DNA of 64,000 bases. It comes from Mangrovihabitans endophyticus. GTDB lineage: Bacteria; Actinomycetota; Actinomycetes; Mycobacteriales; Micromonosporaceae. The stretch covers positions 793,720 to 857,719 of the forward strand of contig NZ_BMMX01000001.1 in assembly GCF_014646155.1 (NCBI RefSeq), written 5' to 3'. Position 1 is the first letter of the stretch; every line of letters starts with the position of its first letter. A program made the position numbers and the translations under genes. The notes under the pieces are model-generated. The model was not told the DNA's origin. It made no database searches and saw nothing but the letters and a program-made list of their open reading frames with translations. Shown piece after piece: positions 54,504 through 63,721 of the stretch.

Positions 54504-55904
54504 TCAGGACCGGCCTTCGGCGTACACATGCACCGCGTCGAGCAGCGCCGTCAGACTCGCCTTGGCGTCGCCGAACAGCATGGCCGTCTGGGGCGTGGTG
54601 TACAGCTCGTTGTCGATGCCCGCGTACCCGTGTCCCAGCGACCGCTTCAGCACGATGACCGAGTGGGCCTTGTCCACATCCAGGATCGGCATGCCGGAGA
54701 CCGGGTTTCCGGGCCGGCGTGCCGCCGGGTTGGTGACGTCGTTGGCGCCCACCACGAGGGCAACGTCGGTGCGCGCGAACTCCGGATTGCTCTCGTCCAG
54801 GTCGCGCAACTGCTCATAGGGGGCGTTGGCCTCGGCGAGCAGCACGTTCATGTGTCCCGGCATGCGGCCGGCGACGGGGTGGATCGCGTAGGACACGTCG
54901 ACGCCCCGCTCGGTGAGCGCTTCGGCCAGCGCGACGGCCTCGTGCTGCGCCTGGGCGGCCGCCAGCCCGTACCCGGGCACGATGACCACCCTGGACGCGT
55001 ACGCGAGCTGGATGGCCGCATCGTCGGCGGTGATCTCGCGTACCGGAGCCGAACCGGCCCCGGTCGTCACCGCGACCGCGTCCGACGTGCCGTAACCCCC
55101 GGCGATGATGGAGCCGATCGACCGGTTCATGGCGTCGGCCATGAGCTTGGTGAGGATGGCGCCCGCCGCGCCGACGAGCCCGCCCGCGATGATCAGCGGG
55201 GTGCTCTCCAGGACGAATCCGGCCATCGCCACCGCGGTGCCGGTGCAGGCGTTGAGCAAGGAGATCACCACCGGCATGTCGGCGCCGCCGATCGGCAGGG
55301 TGAGGAGCACCCCGGCCGCCAGCGCGCAACCGGCGATGCCGTAGAGCGCCGCGCTCGGCGCGTCGAAGCCGACGACGAGCACGGCCAGCGCGACGGCGGC
55401 GACACCGGTCAGCGCGGTGATCGCCCGGCCCACCGGTACCACGATCGGACCGCCCGGGATCCGGCCCGCGAGCTTGCCCGAGGCCACCAGGGACCCGCTG
55501 AACGTCACCGCGCCGATGAGCACGTCGAGGACGCCGGTGACGGCCGCACGGGTGCCGCCCGCCGGTTCGCCGAGCGCGATCAACGCGGCCGCGCCGCCGC
55601 CGACCGCGTTGAAGAGGCTGACCAGTTGCGGCATCGCGGTCATCCGCACCCGCCGCGCCGCGATCAGCCCGGCCACCGCCCCGGCCCCGGCGCCCGCGAC
55701 GAGGGCGGCAACGGCATCGGAGCGCGCGGATCCGTCGCGGGCCAGCACCACCGCGGTCGTCGCGATCGCCACCGCCATGCCCGCCGCCGAGATCCGGTTG
55801 CCGCGCCGGGCGGTGGCGGGCGCGTTCATCAGATGCAGGCCCAGCACGAAGGACGTGGCGCAGGCGAGATAGACCAGGTGGACCACCGTGTCGACGGCGC
55901 TCAT
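54504..55904 (-). CDS. pntB: NAD(P) transhydrogenase, beta subunit
   Basis: 466 residues: an N-terminal membrane part with about nine segments (VVHLVYLACATSFVLGLHLM, GAVTFSGSLVASGKLAG, MPVVISLLNACTGTAVAMAGF) and a C-terminal NADP(H)-binding domain with VVIVPGYGLAAAQAQHEAVALAEAL, YAIHPVAGRMPGHMNVLLAEA, NDVTNPAA and SGMPILDVDKAHSVIVLKRSLGHGYAGIDNELY. It couples proton flow to hydride transfer from NADH to NADP+. It is the last gene of a three-gene operon, its start overlapping the preceding stop by ATGA. Confidence 0.95.
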   Translation of the reverse strand: MSAVDTVVHLVYLACATSFVLGLHLMNAPATARRGNRISAAGMAVAIATTAVVLARDGSARSDAVAALVAGAGAGAVAGLIAARRVRMTAMPQLVSLFNAVGGGAAALIALGEPAGGTRAAVTGVLDVLIGAVTFSGSLVASGKLAGRIPGGPIVVPVGRAITALTGVAAVALAVLVVGFDAPSAALYGIAGCALAAGVLLTLPIGGADMPVVISLLNACTGTAVAMAGFVLESTPLIIAGGLVGAAGAILTKLMADAMNRSIGSIIAGGYGTSDAVAVTTGAGSAPVREITADDAAIQLAYASRVVIVPGYGLAAAQAQHEAVALAEALTERGVDVSYAIHPVAGRMPGHMNVLLAEANAPYEQLRDLDESNPEFARTDVALVVGANDVTNPAARRPGNPVSGMPILDVDKAHSVIVLKRSLGHGYAGIDNELYTTPQTAMLFGDAKASLTALLDAVHVYAEGRS

Positions 55905-56185
55905 GGCCGGCTCCGGAACATCGCCAGCATCCGGTCGGTGACCGCGTACCCGCCGGCCACGTTCATCGCGGCGCCGAACGCGGCCACGAACAGCAGCGCA
56001 TATCCACCTGTGGTGACGACGTCGGCGGCCAGCAGCATGACCCCGACGACCACCACGCCGTGGATCGCGTTCGCACCGGACATCAACGGCGTGTGCAGGG
56101 TCGCGGGAACCTTGCTGATCACCTCGAAACCGACAAGCAGGGCCAGCACGAACACCGTGAGGTCGGCCATCAGCAGCGGGCTCAT
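55901..56185 (-). CDS. pntAB: NAD(P) transhydrogenase, alpha subunit membrane part
   Basis: 94 residues with three membrane segments (LTVFVLALLVGFEVISKVP, IHGVVVVGVMLLAADVV, YALLFVAAFGAAMNVAGGYAV). The short sequence TPLMSGANAIHGVVVVG is a signature of this subunit. In many bacteria the alpha subunit is split like this into a soluble and a small membrane protein. ATGA overlaps link it to both neighbours. Confidence 0.95.
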   Translation of the reverse strand: MSPLLMADLTVFVLALLVGFEVISKVPATLHTPLMSGANAIHGVVVVGVMLLAADVVTTGGYALLFVAAFGAAMNVAGGYAVTDRMLAMFRSRP

Positions 56186-57264
56186 GAGCGTGCCTCCGCC
56201 CGGTCCGCCCGGTTCAACAGGACAGCCCGGGTGATCTCGTCGTCGGTGTCGAGGACGATCTCCCCGTCGGGTATCAGGTGGGTGAGCACGGCGAGCATGT
56301 TGCGGGCGTACGCGGTGGACGCCGCCGAGGGCACGGTCGCGGCCAGATTCCCCGCCCCGATGACCGTGACGTCGTTGCCGGTGACCGAGCGGGTGTCCGG
56401 CACCGACCCGGCCACGTTGCCGCCGTCCGCCGCGGCGGCCAGGTCGAGCACCACCGAGCCCGGTCGCATCCGGGCGAGGGCGTCGGCCGTCACCAGCCGT
56501 GGCGCCGGGCGGCCGGGCACCTGCGCGGTGGTGATGACCACGTCGTAGCGGGGGATCGCCTCGGTCAGCCCGCGCAGTTGCGCCGCGGCCTCGTCCGCGC
56601 CGAGGCCGCGCGCGTAGCCGTCCGCCGAGGTGGTGGCCGGCGTGCCGATGTCGAGCACGGCGGCGCCGGTGGAGGCGATGTCGGCGCGGGCCGCCTCGCG
56701 CACGTCGTACCCGGTGACCCGTGCGCCCAGCCGGCGTGCCGTGGCGATGGCCTGCAACCCGGCCACGCCGGCGCCGAGCACCAGGACCTGAGCCGGTCGT
56801 GTGGTGCCGGCCGCGGTCATCAGCAGCGGGAAGAAGCCCGGAAACGCCTCGGCGGCCAGCAACGCGGCCTTGTAACCGGCCACGTTCGCCTGGGAGGTGA
56901 GCGCGTCCATCGCCTGTGCCCGACTCAACGTGCGGGGGAGCAGGTCCAGGCTGATCTCGGTGCGCCCGCCGGAAGCGCCCGGGTCGGTGCCGAGCATGCC
57001 GATCAGCAGTTGCTCCGGACGGGCCAGGGCCAGGTCACCGGGCGGATGCACGCACAGGAGGACGTCGCTGTCCGCGTACACGCGGGCGCGGTCCACCACC
57101 TCCGCACCGGCGTAGGCGTCGTCGTCGAAGAAGGACAGGCGACCCGCGCCGGCCTGCACCAGCACACGCTGCCCGCGTTCGGACAGCCGTCGTGCCGCAT
57201 CCGGGCTGAGCGCCACCCGGCGCTCGCCGGGCTCGGTCTCCGTCAGCACGCCGATCGAGACCAT
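56182..57264 (-). CDS. pntAA: NAD(P) transhydrogenase, alpha subunit NAD-binding part
   Basis: 360 residues of the alanine dehydrogenase/PntA family: IGVLTETEPGERRVALSPDAARRL at the start, NVAGYKAALLAAEAFPGFFPLLMTAAGT, the Rossmann motif VLVLGAGVAGLQAIATARRLGARVTGYDVR, and the mobile-loop region before [37 protein letters not shown]. It binds NAD(H) and docks on the membrane parts. ATG 57264 begins with the family N-terminus; the longer frame upstream is not supported. It diverges from the Ser/Thr kinase gene, with a GGGACC/GGTCC dyad between. Confidence 0.95.
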   Translation of the reverse strand: MVSIGVLTETEPGERRVALSPDAARRLSERGQRVLVQAGAGRLSFFDDDAYAGAEVVDRARVYADSDVLLCVHPPGDLALARPEQLLIGMLGTDPGASGGRTEISLDLLPRTLSRAQAMDALTSQANVAGYKAALLAAEAFPGFFPLLMTAAGTTRPAQVLVLGAGVAGLQAIATARRLGARVTGYDVREAARADIASTGAAVLDIGTPATTSADGYARGLGADEAAAQLRGLTEAIPRYDVVITTAQVPGRPAPRLVTADALARMRPGSVVLDLAAAADGGNVAGSVPDTRSVTGNDVTVIGAGNLAATVPSAASTAYARNMLAVLTHLIPDGEIVLDTDDEITRAVLLNRADRAEARS

Positions 57265-57388
57265 CGATACTCCTTCACTGCGCCGGACGTGACACGCCTT
57301 TCGGCGGTGATCCCTCCATCGATGTTGCTCCCTTTGACACTGCACGTCACCCCCACATCCCGCTCGGGCCGGAATGCCCCCTCCACGC

Positions 57389-57402
57389 GGGACCTCGGTC
57401 CG
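57389..57402. promoter_or_regulatory. GGACC/GGTCC dyad upstream of the transhydrogenase operon
   Basis: GGGACCTCGGTCCG sits 125 bp before the pntAA start and 92 bp before the kinase start. It shares GGGAC and GTCC spacing with DosR-type boxes (10 of 14 positions). Seen as a clear 5-bp inverted repeat with a 2-bp centre; the regulator is inferred. Confidence 0.35.
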
Positions 57403-57493
57403 CAAGATTTCTCCGGTGCAGGCGCAGGCTGGCCGAGATGCATCGGTACACACCACTTCATCCCCTGGCATCCACCGAGTAGCCTCCCGACAC

Positions 57494-59065
57494 ATGACCA
57501 CCGGCCCACTTCGCCCTGGCGACCCTTCGCAGTTGGGTGCATACCGTCTGCTAGGCAGGCTCGGTCAGGGTGGCATGGGCGCGGTCTACCTGGGGCGCGG
57601 CCCGGACGGACAACTGGTCGCGGTCAAGGCGGTGCGCCCGGACCTGGCGTACGAGCCCGAGTTCCGTGGCCGGTTCCGCAGCGAGGTCACCCGGGCGAGC
57701 ACGGTGCCCGCGTTCTGCACCGCGCCGGTGCTGGACGCCGACCCCGAGCACGCCACGCCGTACCTGGTGGTCGAGTACGTGGACGGGCCGAGCCTGGCCG
57801 AGGTGGTCGACGACCGGGGTCCGCTGGTCGGCGGGGACCTCTACAGCGTGGCGATCGGCGTGGCCACGGCATTGACCGCGATCCACGGCGCCGGCGTCAT
57901 CCACCGGGATCTGAAACCGCGCAACGTGCTGTTCTCCCTCGGCACGCCGAAGGTGATCGACTTCGGCATCGCGCGTGCCGTCGAGGCGACCAGCAACCAT
58001 ACGCGTACGGACCAGATGGTCGGCACTGTCGCGTACATGGCGCCCGAGCGGTTCGACACGGACGGACCCGGCGCCGGACCGGCCGCGGACGTCTTCGCCT
58101 GGGGCGTGGTGGTGGCGTACGCGGGTACCGGGCAGACACCGTTCGCGGCGGACTCGCCGGTCGCCACCGCGGCCAAGATTCTCACCCAGCCGCCCGACCT
58201 CGGCGACCTGCCGTCGCCGCTGCGCGAGATCGTCGCCCGCACGTTGGAGAAGGACCCGGCGGACCGGCCGACCGCGCCGGAACTGCTCGATCTTCTCCTG
58301 GACATCGGTTCGTCCAGCGCGGTGGACCTGGGCGGACATCCGGAGCTGCGGCAGGCGGCGGAGGCCGCCCAGGCCGGCGGTGCCCGCAGCCGCCGCCGGC
58401 GTCGACGGATCGTGGCAGCGGTCGCCCTGGGTGCGGCGGTCGCGGCGCTCGGCGCGGCCGGCGCATGGGCCGGCGCGGCGGGCCTGGACGCCCGCGCATC
58501 CGTGCGGGAGCCGTCGCCGATCGGCGACGACCCGATGATCATCGATCCGCTGGATCGCGAGGGCCAGTGGCACGAGTCGCGGACCGAGTTCGGCGCCTGC
58601 GCGTTCGTCCAGGGACGGATGGTCCTGAGCACCCACGACTCCAACTACAACGTCTGCCCCGGCCCGCAGGACAAGTTCGGCGGTGATCAGTCGATCGCGG
58701 TAACTGTGGCCCTTCGTACGCCACACAAGTGCGCCTTCGTCGGATTCCGCCGGGTCGACGAGGGATACGGCTACGCGCTCCAGCTCTGCACCGACAAGAT
58801 CATCTTCTGGAAGGACAAGTACGACACCGCGGGGCCGATCAGTACCGTCGCCTCGTCGGTGTTCGCCGATCACCGGGACCACCGGATCGAGCTGGTGATC
58901 CGGGACGACACGGCGAAGGCGGCGGTCGACGGCGAGCCGGCGGGCGAGGCGGTCGTGGACGATCGGCGGCTGATCACCGGCATGGTGGTGCTGGCCGCCT
59001 ACAAGCCGAGCGATGACACGGACGGCAGCGTGGCCTACAGCGATGTGAAGGTTGCGACCCTGTGA
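57494..59065 (+). CDS. Transmembrane Ser/Thr protein kinase with extracytoplasmic domain
   Basis: 523 residues. The kinase domain has GQGGMGAVYLG (ATP loop), VAVKAV (Lys45), HRDLKPRN (catalytic Asp139), DFGIAR (156-161) and YMAPERF. A basic RRRRRR stretch precedes a membrane segment (~298-325, IVAAVALGAAVAALGAAGAWAGAAG). The ~190-residue outer domain (DPLDREGQWHESRTEFGACAF, CAFVGFRRVDEGYGYALQLCTDKIIFWKD, VDGEPAGEAVVDD) looks like a LamG/concanavalin-type beta-sandwich with four Cys, rather than PASTA repeats, and may bind a sugar or envelope ligand. The GTGA overlap with the following lipoprotein gene suggests they work together. Confidence 0.9.
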   Translation: MTTGPLRPGDPSQLGAYRLLGRLGQGGMGAVYLGRGPDGQLVAVKAVRPDLAYEPEFRGRFRSEVTRASTVPAFCTAPVLDADPEHATPYLVVEYVDGPSLAEVVDDRGPLVGGDLYSVAIGVATALTAIHGAGVIHRDLKPRNVLFSLGTPKVIDFGIARAVEATSNHTRTDQMVGTVAYMAPERFDTDGPGAGPAADVFAWGVVVAYAGTGQTPFAADSPVATAAKILTQPPDLGDLPSPLREIVARTLEKDPADRPTAPELLDLLLDIGSSSAVDLGGHPELRQAAEAAQAGGARSRRRRRRIVAAVALGAAVAALGAAGAWAGAAGLDARASVREPSPIGDDPMIIDPLDREGQWHESRTEFGACAFVQGRMVLSTHDSNYNVCPGPQDKFGGDQSIAVTVALRTPHKCAFVGFRRVDEGYGYALQLCTDKIIFWKDKYDTAGPISTVASSVFADHRDHRIELVIRDDTAKAAVDGEPAGEAVVDDRRLITGMVVLAAYKPSDDTDGSVAYSDVKVATL

Positions 59066-59583
59066 AGATGCGGCTGCTGACTCTTGCGCTGGTGCTGCTG
59101 CTCGCGGCCTGCGACGCGGGCGCCGGTGCGCGCAGCGGCGATCCGGTCACCGGGGACGCGACAAGCGCCGCGCCGGGTGCCACCCCCGCCTACACCGATG
59201 TCAGCCGCGGCGACACCGACTCGATCGTGAAGCTGCTGTCCTTCGCGCCCGGCAAGCACCGGGCGGTCATCGTCAAACCGGTCATCTACCTGCCGAATCC
59301 GCAGTTCTGCGCGACGTACCGGATTCCGCGCGACGACAAGCGCTGCAGCTACGCGTGGGGCGCGGCCGAAAGCGGCGCGAAAATCACCCTGCCGCGTGCC
59401 GACGACGCCGTGTTGATGCTGGTCAAGGACGATCCGGCGAAATGCGTGGACGACTCGGGCGCCGGCACGTGCCAGGTCTCCGGCGGCGCCTTCGACGACT
59501 GGCTGGGCAACGGGGAGGAGCTGATCCGGCTGCAGACCCGCAACGGCGTGGCCGTCCGGCTGGCCGAGCTCCACCTGCCCTGA
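59062..59583 (+). CDS. Small lipoprotein linked to the Ser/Thr kinase
   Basis: 173 residues. VKMRLLTLALVLLLAAC is a lipoprotein signal with lipobox LAAC (Cys17); the next ~35 residues are Ala/Gly/Ser/Thr-rich. The folded part (DSIVKLLSFAPGKHRAVIVKPVIYLPNPQFCATYRI onward) has four Cys likely in disulfides (FCATY, RCSYAW, KCVDD, TCQVS). No family is recognised. The GTG at 59062 overlaps the kinase stop; an ATG at 59068 is an alternative. It could be a ligand-binding partner of the kinase outer domain, which is only inferred from coupling. Confidence 0.8.
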   Translation: MKMRLLTLALVLLLAACDAGAGARSGDPVTGDATSAAPGATPAYTDVSRGDTDSIVKLLSFAPGKHRAVIVKPVIYLPNPQFCATYRIPRDDKRCSYAWGAAESGAKITLPRADDAVLMLVKDDPAKCVDDSGAGTCQVSGGAFDDWLGNGEELIRLQTRNGVAVRLAELHLP

Positions 59584-59771
59584 CGCGGGCCCGTCACGCG
59601 GGCGGCGGCCCGTCACGGACGGTCACGTGGACCCGGGGTTCCGTCCGCTGCGCGCACCGGCGCCCGTGAACGCATGGGCTAGCCTCGGTGGTGCTGTGAA
59701 TTGCGTAGCCCTGGAACGCCCCGGGTGCGATGCTTGCGCCCGGTGGTTCGTCGACCGCGGGGGAGGCGGTG

Positions 59772-62627
59772 ATGGGCAGCCAGGAGGTTTCGGCACTGCG
59801 GTTCGAGATGCTCGGGCCGCTGCGTGCGGCCCGCGACGCGACTCCGCTGTCCCTGGGGCCTTCTCAGCACCGCGTCGTGCTGGGGGTCCTGCTGCTGCAT
59901 CCGGAGCGCCCGGTCAGCCGTCCGTTGCTCATCGACGCGGTGTGGGGCGACGAGACGCCCACCTGCGCGGTGAACCTCATCCAGCGGTATGTGTCGGCAT
60001 TGCGACGCGTCCTCGAACCCGGTCACACACCGCGATCGGCGTCCGGCCGGCTGGTGTGGACGGACGCGGGATATGTGCTGTCGATGGCGGAGTCCTCCCT
60101 GGATCTGGCCGTGTTCGACGCCGAGGTGAGCAGGGCGCGTCACGCGCGGGAGGTCGGCGATCTGCCGGCCGCGGCCGAAGCGTTGCGCCGGGCGTCGCGG
60201 CTCTGGCGTGGCGTCCCGTTCGACGGCCTGACCAGCGCCTACCTGGACGGGCAGCGAGACGCCCTGATGGAACGGCGGCTGCTGGCCGTCGAGGACCGCA
60301 TCGAGGTCGAGCTGGCCCTCGGCAACCATCGTGAGCTCGTCGGCGAACTGCGCCAACTGGTCGCCGACAACCCGCTGCGGGAGCGGTTGCCGGGCCTGCT
60401 GATGCTCGCGCTCTACCGATGCGACCGGCAGGCCGAGGCGCTGACCGTCTATCAGGCGGCCCGGAGCCGCCTGCGGGAGGATCTCGGCATCGATCCGGCC
60501 GCGCCCTTGCGCCGGCTGCACCAGCAGATCCTGGCCGCCGACGAGAGCCTGGCGGCGCCGGTCTCCGCACCAGCGTCGGCGTCCCGGCACACCGCTGTCG
60601 CCGGCGGCGCCGGGCCGGCGGCCCCGTCGCAACTGCCGCACAGCATCTCCGGTTTCGTCGGCCGGCAAGGTTCGATCGAGCGGCTGGACGAGCTGATGCG
60701 CCACGACGGCGGACAGCCGGACGCCATGACCATCATCGCGATCGCCGGCACGGCCGGAGTCGGCAAGACGGCTTTGGCCGTGCACTGGGCGCATCAGGTC
60801 CGCGACGCCTTCCCGGACGGCCAGCTCTACGTGAACCTGCGGGGCTTCGATCCCACGGGCCTGGTGATGCAACCGGACGAGGCCATCCGGGGATTCCTCG
60901 ACGCGTTCGCGGTGCCGCCGCAACGCGTGCCGGTCAGCCTCGACGCGCGGGCCGCACTGTATCGCAGCCTGGTCGCGGGCAAGCGGGTGCTGGTGGTGCT
61001 GGACAACGCCCGCGACGCGAGCCAGGTCCGCCCGCTGCTGCCCGGCGCGCCGGGTTGCCTGGTGCTGGTCACCAGCCGTGATCAGCTCTCCGGGCTGGTG
61101 GCCACCCAGAACGCCCGCTCGGTCACCGTCGACCTGATGTCCACCGACGAGTCCCGGTCGATCCTGATCAGCCGGCTGGGAAGGACGCGGGTGGCGGCCG
61201 AGGATGCCGCGGTCGAGGACATCATCGAATCCTGCGCCCGGCTGCCGCTGGCGCTCACGATCGTCGCCGCGCGCGCCGCCGTGAACCCCACGTTCAGCCT
61301 CGCCGTCCTCGCCGACCAGCTCCGCGACGCGCAGGCCGGCCTGGACGCCTTCGACATGGACGACACGCTGACCGACGTACGTGCCGTGTTCTCCTGGTCG
61401 TACCGGACGTTACGCCCCGAGGCCGCCCGGTTGTTGCGGCTGCTCGGGCTGCACCGCGGGCCGGACATTTCTATCGCGGCGACGGCCAGCCTGGCCGCCG
61501 TCCCCACCCCCGTGGCGCGCCGGCTGCTCACCGAGCTGACCCGGGCTCATCTGGTGACCGAGCACGTGCCGGGCCGGTTCACCTTTCACGATCTGCTCCG
61601 CGCCTACGCCGTGGAGCTGGCCGAAATCGTCGACGGCGAATCCGACCGGCGGGAGAGCATCCATCGGGTGCTGGACCACTATCTGCACACCTCGCAGGCG
61701 GCGGCGTCGGCGCTGCGCGCACCGGAATTCCCGCTCACCCTCGCGGCGCCGCGCGCCGGGGCCGTGGTGCAGGAGTTCGACGGGTCCGGGCCCGCCCTGG
61801 CCTGGTTCACGGCCGAGCATCCGGTGCTGCTGGCAGCCATCGCGCAGGCGGCGTCCACGGTGCCCGGCCCGATCACCTGGCGACTGGCGTGGACGGCCAC
61901 GCCGTACCTCTACTTTCAGGGCCATTGGCGCGACCAGATCATGGCGCAGCGGACCGCGTTGCACGCCGCGGAACAGGCCGGTGACATCCGGGGCCAGGGG
62001 CACGCCCACCTGAGCCTCGCGCGGGCCTGCACCCGCCTGGGTGGCTTCGCCGACGCGGACGACCACCACGAGGGTGCCCTGAGCCTGTTCGCCGAGCTGG
62101 ACGACCATTTCGCCCTGGCACACGTCCATCGCAGCATGTCGGTGACGCTCGACCGGCGGGAACGTCATGCCGAGGCGCTGGAACACGCCGAACAGGCCCT
62201 GAAGCTGTATCGGTCGGCTGGCCATGCGGCGTGGCAGGCGCGGGCGTTGAACGCCGTCGGCTGGTATCACGCGCGGCTGGGCGATCCGGCGTACGGCCTC
62301 AATGTCTGTGAACAGGCGCTCGCCATGCAACGCCACCTGGAGGATCCGCAGGGTCAGGCCAACACGTGGGACAGCCTGGGCTATGCCCATCACCAGCTCG
62401 GCGACCAGGCGACCGCGATCGCCTGCTACAACAGCGCGATCGAACGCTTCCGGGAACTCGGCGACCGCTACAACGAGACCGACACGCTCAACCGTCTCGG
62501 CGAGGCCCAGCTCGCCGCGGGCGACGTCGACGCGGCGCGTGCCACCTGGCAGCGGGCGCTGGCGATCCTCGACGAGCTGAACCACGGTGACGCGGACCTC
62601 ATCCGGGCCCGGCTCGCCCTCGCGTGA
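59772..62627 (+). CDS. AfsR/SARP-family transcriptional regulator with NB-ARC and TPR domains
   Basis: 951 residues. An OmpR-like winged helix (residues ~9-100: FEMLGPLRAARDATPLSLGPSQHRVVLGVLLLHPERPVS, AVNLIQRYVSALRRVLEP) is followed by the bacterial transcriptional activator domain (~105-255, ending LREDLGIDPAAPLRRLHQQIL). An NB-ARC ATPase follows with Walker A GTAGVGKT (326-333) and RVLVVLDNARDASQVRPLLPG, and C-terminal TPR-like helices. SARP regulators of this size usually activate antibiotic or RiPP clusters. ATG 59772 has GGGAGG five bases upstream; the in-frame start at 59730 is less likely. It is a candidate activator of the RiPP-type genes to its right. Confidence 0.93.
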   Translation: MGSQEVSALRFEMLGPLRAARDATPLSLGPSQHRVVLGVLLLHPERPVSRPLLIDAVWGDETPTCAVNLIQRYVSALRRVLEPGHTPRSASGRLVWTDAGYVLSMAESSLDLAVFDAEVSRARHAREVGDLPAAAEALRRASRLWRGVPFDGLTSAYLDGQRDALMERRLLAVEDRIEVELALGNHRELVGELRQLVADNPLRERLPGLLMLALYRCDRQAEALTVYQAARSRLREDLGIDPAAPLRRLHQQILAADESLAAPVSAPASASRHTAVAGGAGPAAPSQLPHSISGFVGRQGSIERLDELMRHDGGQPDAMTIIAIAGTAGVGKTALAVHWAHQVRDAFPDGQLYVNLRGFDPTGLVMQPDEAIRGFLDAFAVPPQRVPVSLDARAALYRSLVAGKRVLVVLDNARDASQVRPLLPGAPGCLVLVTSRDQLSGLVATQNARSVTVDLMSTDESRSILISRLGRTRVAAEDAAVEDIIESCARLPLALTIVAARAAVNPTFSLAVLADQLRDAQAGLDAFDMDDTLTDVRAVFSWSYRTLRPEAARLLRLLGLHRGPDISIAATASLAAVPTPVARRLLTELTRAHLVTEHVPGRFTFHDLLRAYAVELAEIVDGESDRRESIHRVLDHYLHTSQAAASALRAPEFPLTLAAPRAGAVVQEFDGSGPALAWFTAEHPVLLAAIAQAASTVPGPITWRLAWTATPYLYFQGHWRDQIMAQRTALHAAEQAGDIRGQGHAHLSLARACTRLGGFADADDHHEGALSLFAELDDHFALAHVHRSMSVTLDRRERHAEALEHAEQALKLYRSAGHAAWQARALNAVGWYHARLGDPAYGLNVCEQALAMQRHLEDPQGQANTWDSLGYAHHQLGDQATAIACYNSAIERFRELGDRYNETDTLNRLGEAQLAAGDVDAARATWQRALAILDELNHGDADLIRARLALA

Positions 62628-62644
62628 GCCGGTGCGCGAGGAGC

Positions 62645-63721
62645 TCAGCCGTAGCGGCCGTGGCGCATGTCGTCGAGCAGATCGAGCAGCGCTCGCCCGT
62701 GCGGGGTGAGGTGAGCGGCCACGACCTTCCGGGCAGCCGCCATCTCCGGCCGGTCGAATCCCCGCCGGGCCTGATCGCACAGCGTCGCGATCCGCCGCGA
62801 TGGCAGCAGATCCGCCGGTTGTGCCCGGCGCCAGAACATCCACAACGCGAACCAGACGTAGCACGCGTGGGTGAACGACCGCAGCACCAGCGCACGCCCG
62901 GTCCACGGGGACGCGACCCGCACCGTGCCGGCGTCGCGCCGGTCGAAGATCGGCTCGTCTCGCTCGACGAGATACAACAGGGAATGGAGGGACTCGTGCA
63001 CCAGCCGGCCGGTGGTGTCCGGCACGTCCACGCGGTCGTCGTGGATGTTCGTGAAGGCGAGCCGGCCGATGGCCTGCTCGTCGGAGTAGGAGAAATACCA
63101 TCCACCGTCGGCCCGGCTCTTGCGCACCACGACCACGCGGGTCATGGCCGTGACCAGCGCGTGCGCCTGCGGGCTCACCTGTCGTGCCACCGCCAGGGCC
63201 GAGTCCAGCTTGCCGACCACGCGGGTCAGCTCCGCCGGACGGCACGGCAGGGTGGGGCCGCTGGCGGATGCCCCGGCGTACGCGGCATGCGGGCTCAGGT
63301 GATCCACCGGCAGCCCGCCGGTCAGTAGCGGTGCCCGGTATCCCGCGCCTCCGTCGTCGGTGCCGGGGAACCGGCCGTCGCCGAGGGCGGACCACACCGG
63401 CTCCACCGGACCGGCATGGCGTCCTTCGCGGCGGTGCTCGGCCAGCACCGAGTCCAGGAAGAACCGCAGGTCGGTCGGCGGCCGGTGCAGCAGCCGGCGC
63501 ACCGTTTCCGGGGCCGAGAGCAGGCGCGTGCGGCCCCGTTCGGAGAGCTCGTCGGCGAGCGTGCACAGCCGGGTGCCCACCCCCGCCTTCGCAAAATGCG
63601 TGAGCAGGGCACCGAATCGGTCGTCCATGGTGGCCCCGAGGCGGGTTGTCAGTTCGCGGTACGGGGTGGGCGCGCCGGTCCAGGACAGCATCTCCGGCAG
63701 CTCGGCGAGCATCGTGGTCAC
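62645..63721 (-). CDS. HExxH-motif protein, candidate RiPP peptide-modifying oxygenase
   Basis: 358 residues. VHESLHSLLYLVERDEPIF contains an HExxH metal motif (His242-His246) in a context resembling the HEXXH-motif domain proteins found near radical SAM enzymes in RiPP clusters; some act as alpha-ketoglutarate-dependent peptide beta-hydroxylases. Other visible segments are WYFSYSDEQAIGRLAFTNIHDDRVDVPDTTGRL directly before the motif and SPWTGRALVLRSFTHACYVWFALWMFWRR after it. A simple metallopeptidase is the alternative. The GTG at 63721 overlaps the stop of the upstream radical-SAM-like gene; an ATG at 63712 is possible. Confidence 0.7.
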   Translation of the reverse strand: MTTMLAELPEMLSWTGAPTPYRELTTRLGATMDDRFGALLTHFAKAGVGTRLCTLADELSERGRTRLLSAPETVRRLLHRPPTDLRFFLDSVLAEHRREGRHAGPVEPVWSALGDGRFPGTDDGGAGYRAPLLTGGLPVDHLSPHAAYAGASASGPTLPCRPAELTRVVGKLDSALAVARQVSPQAHALVTAMTRVVVVRKSRADGGWYFSYSDEQAIGRLAFTNIHDDRVDVPDTTGRLVHESLHSLLYLVERDEPIFDRRDAGTVRVASPWTGRALVLRSFTHACYVWFALWMFWRRAQPADLLPSRRIATLCDQARRGFDRPEMAAARKVVAAHLTPHGRALLDLLDDMRHGRYG

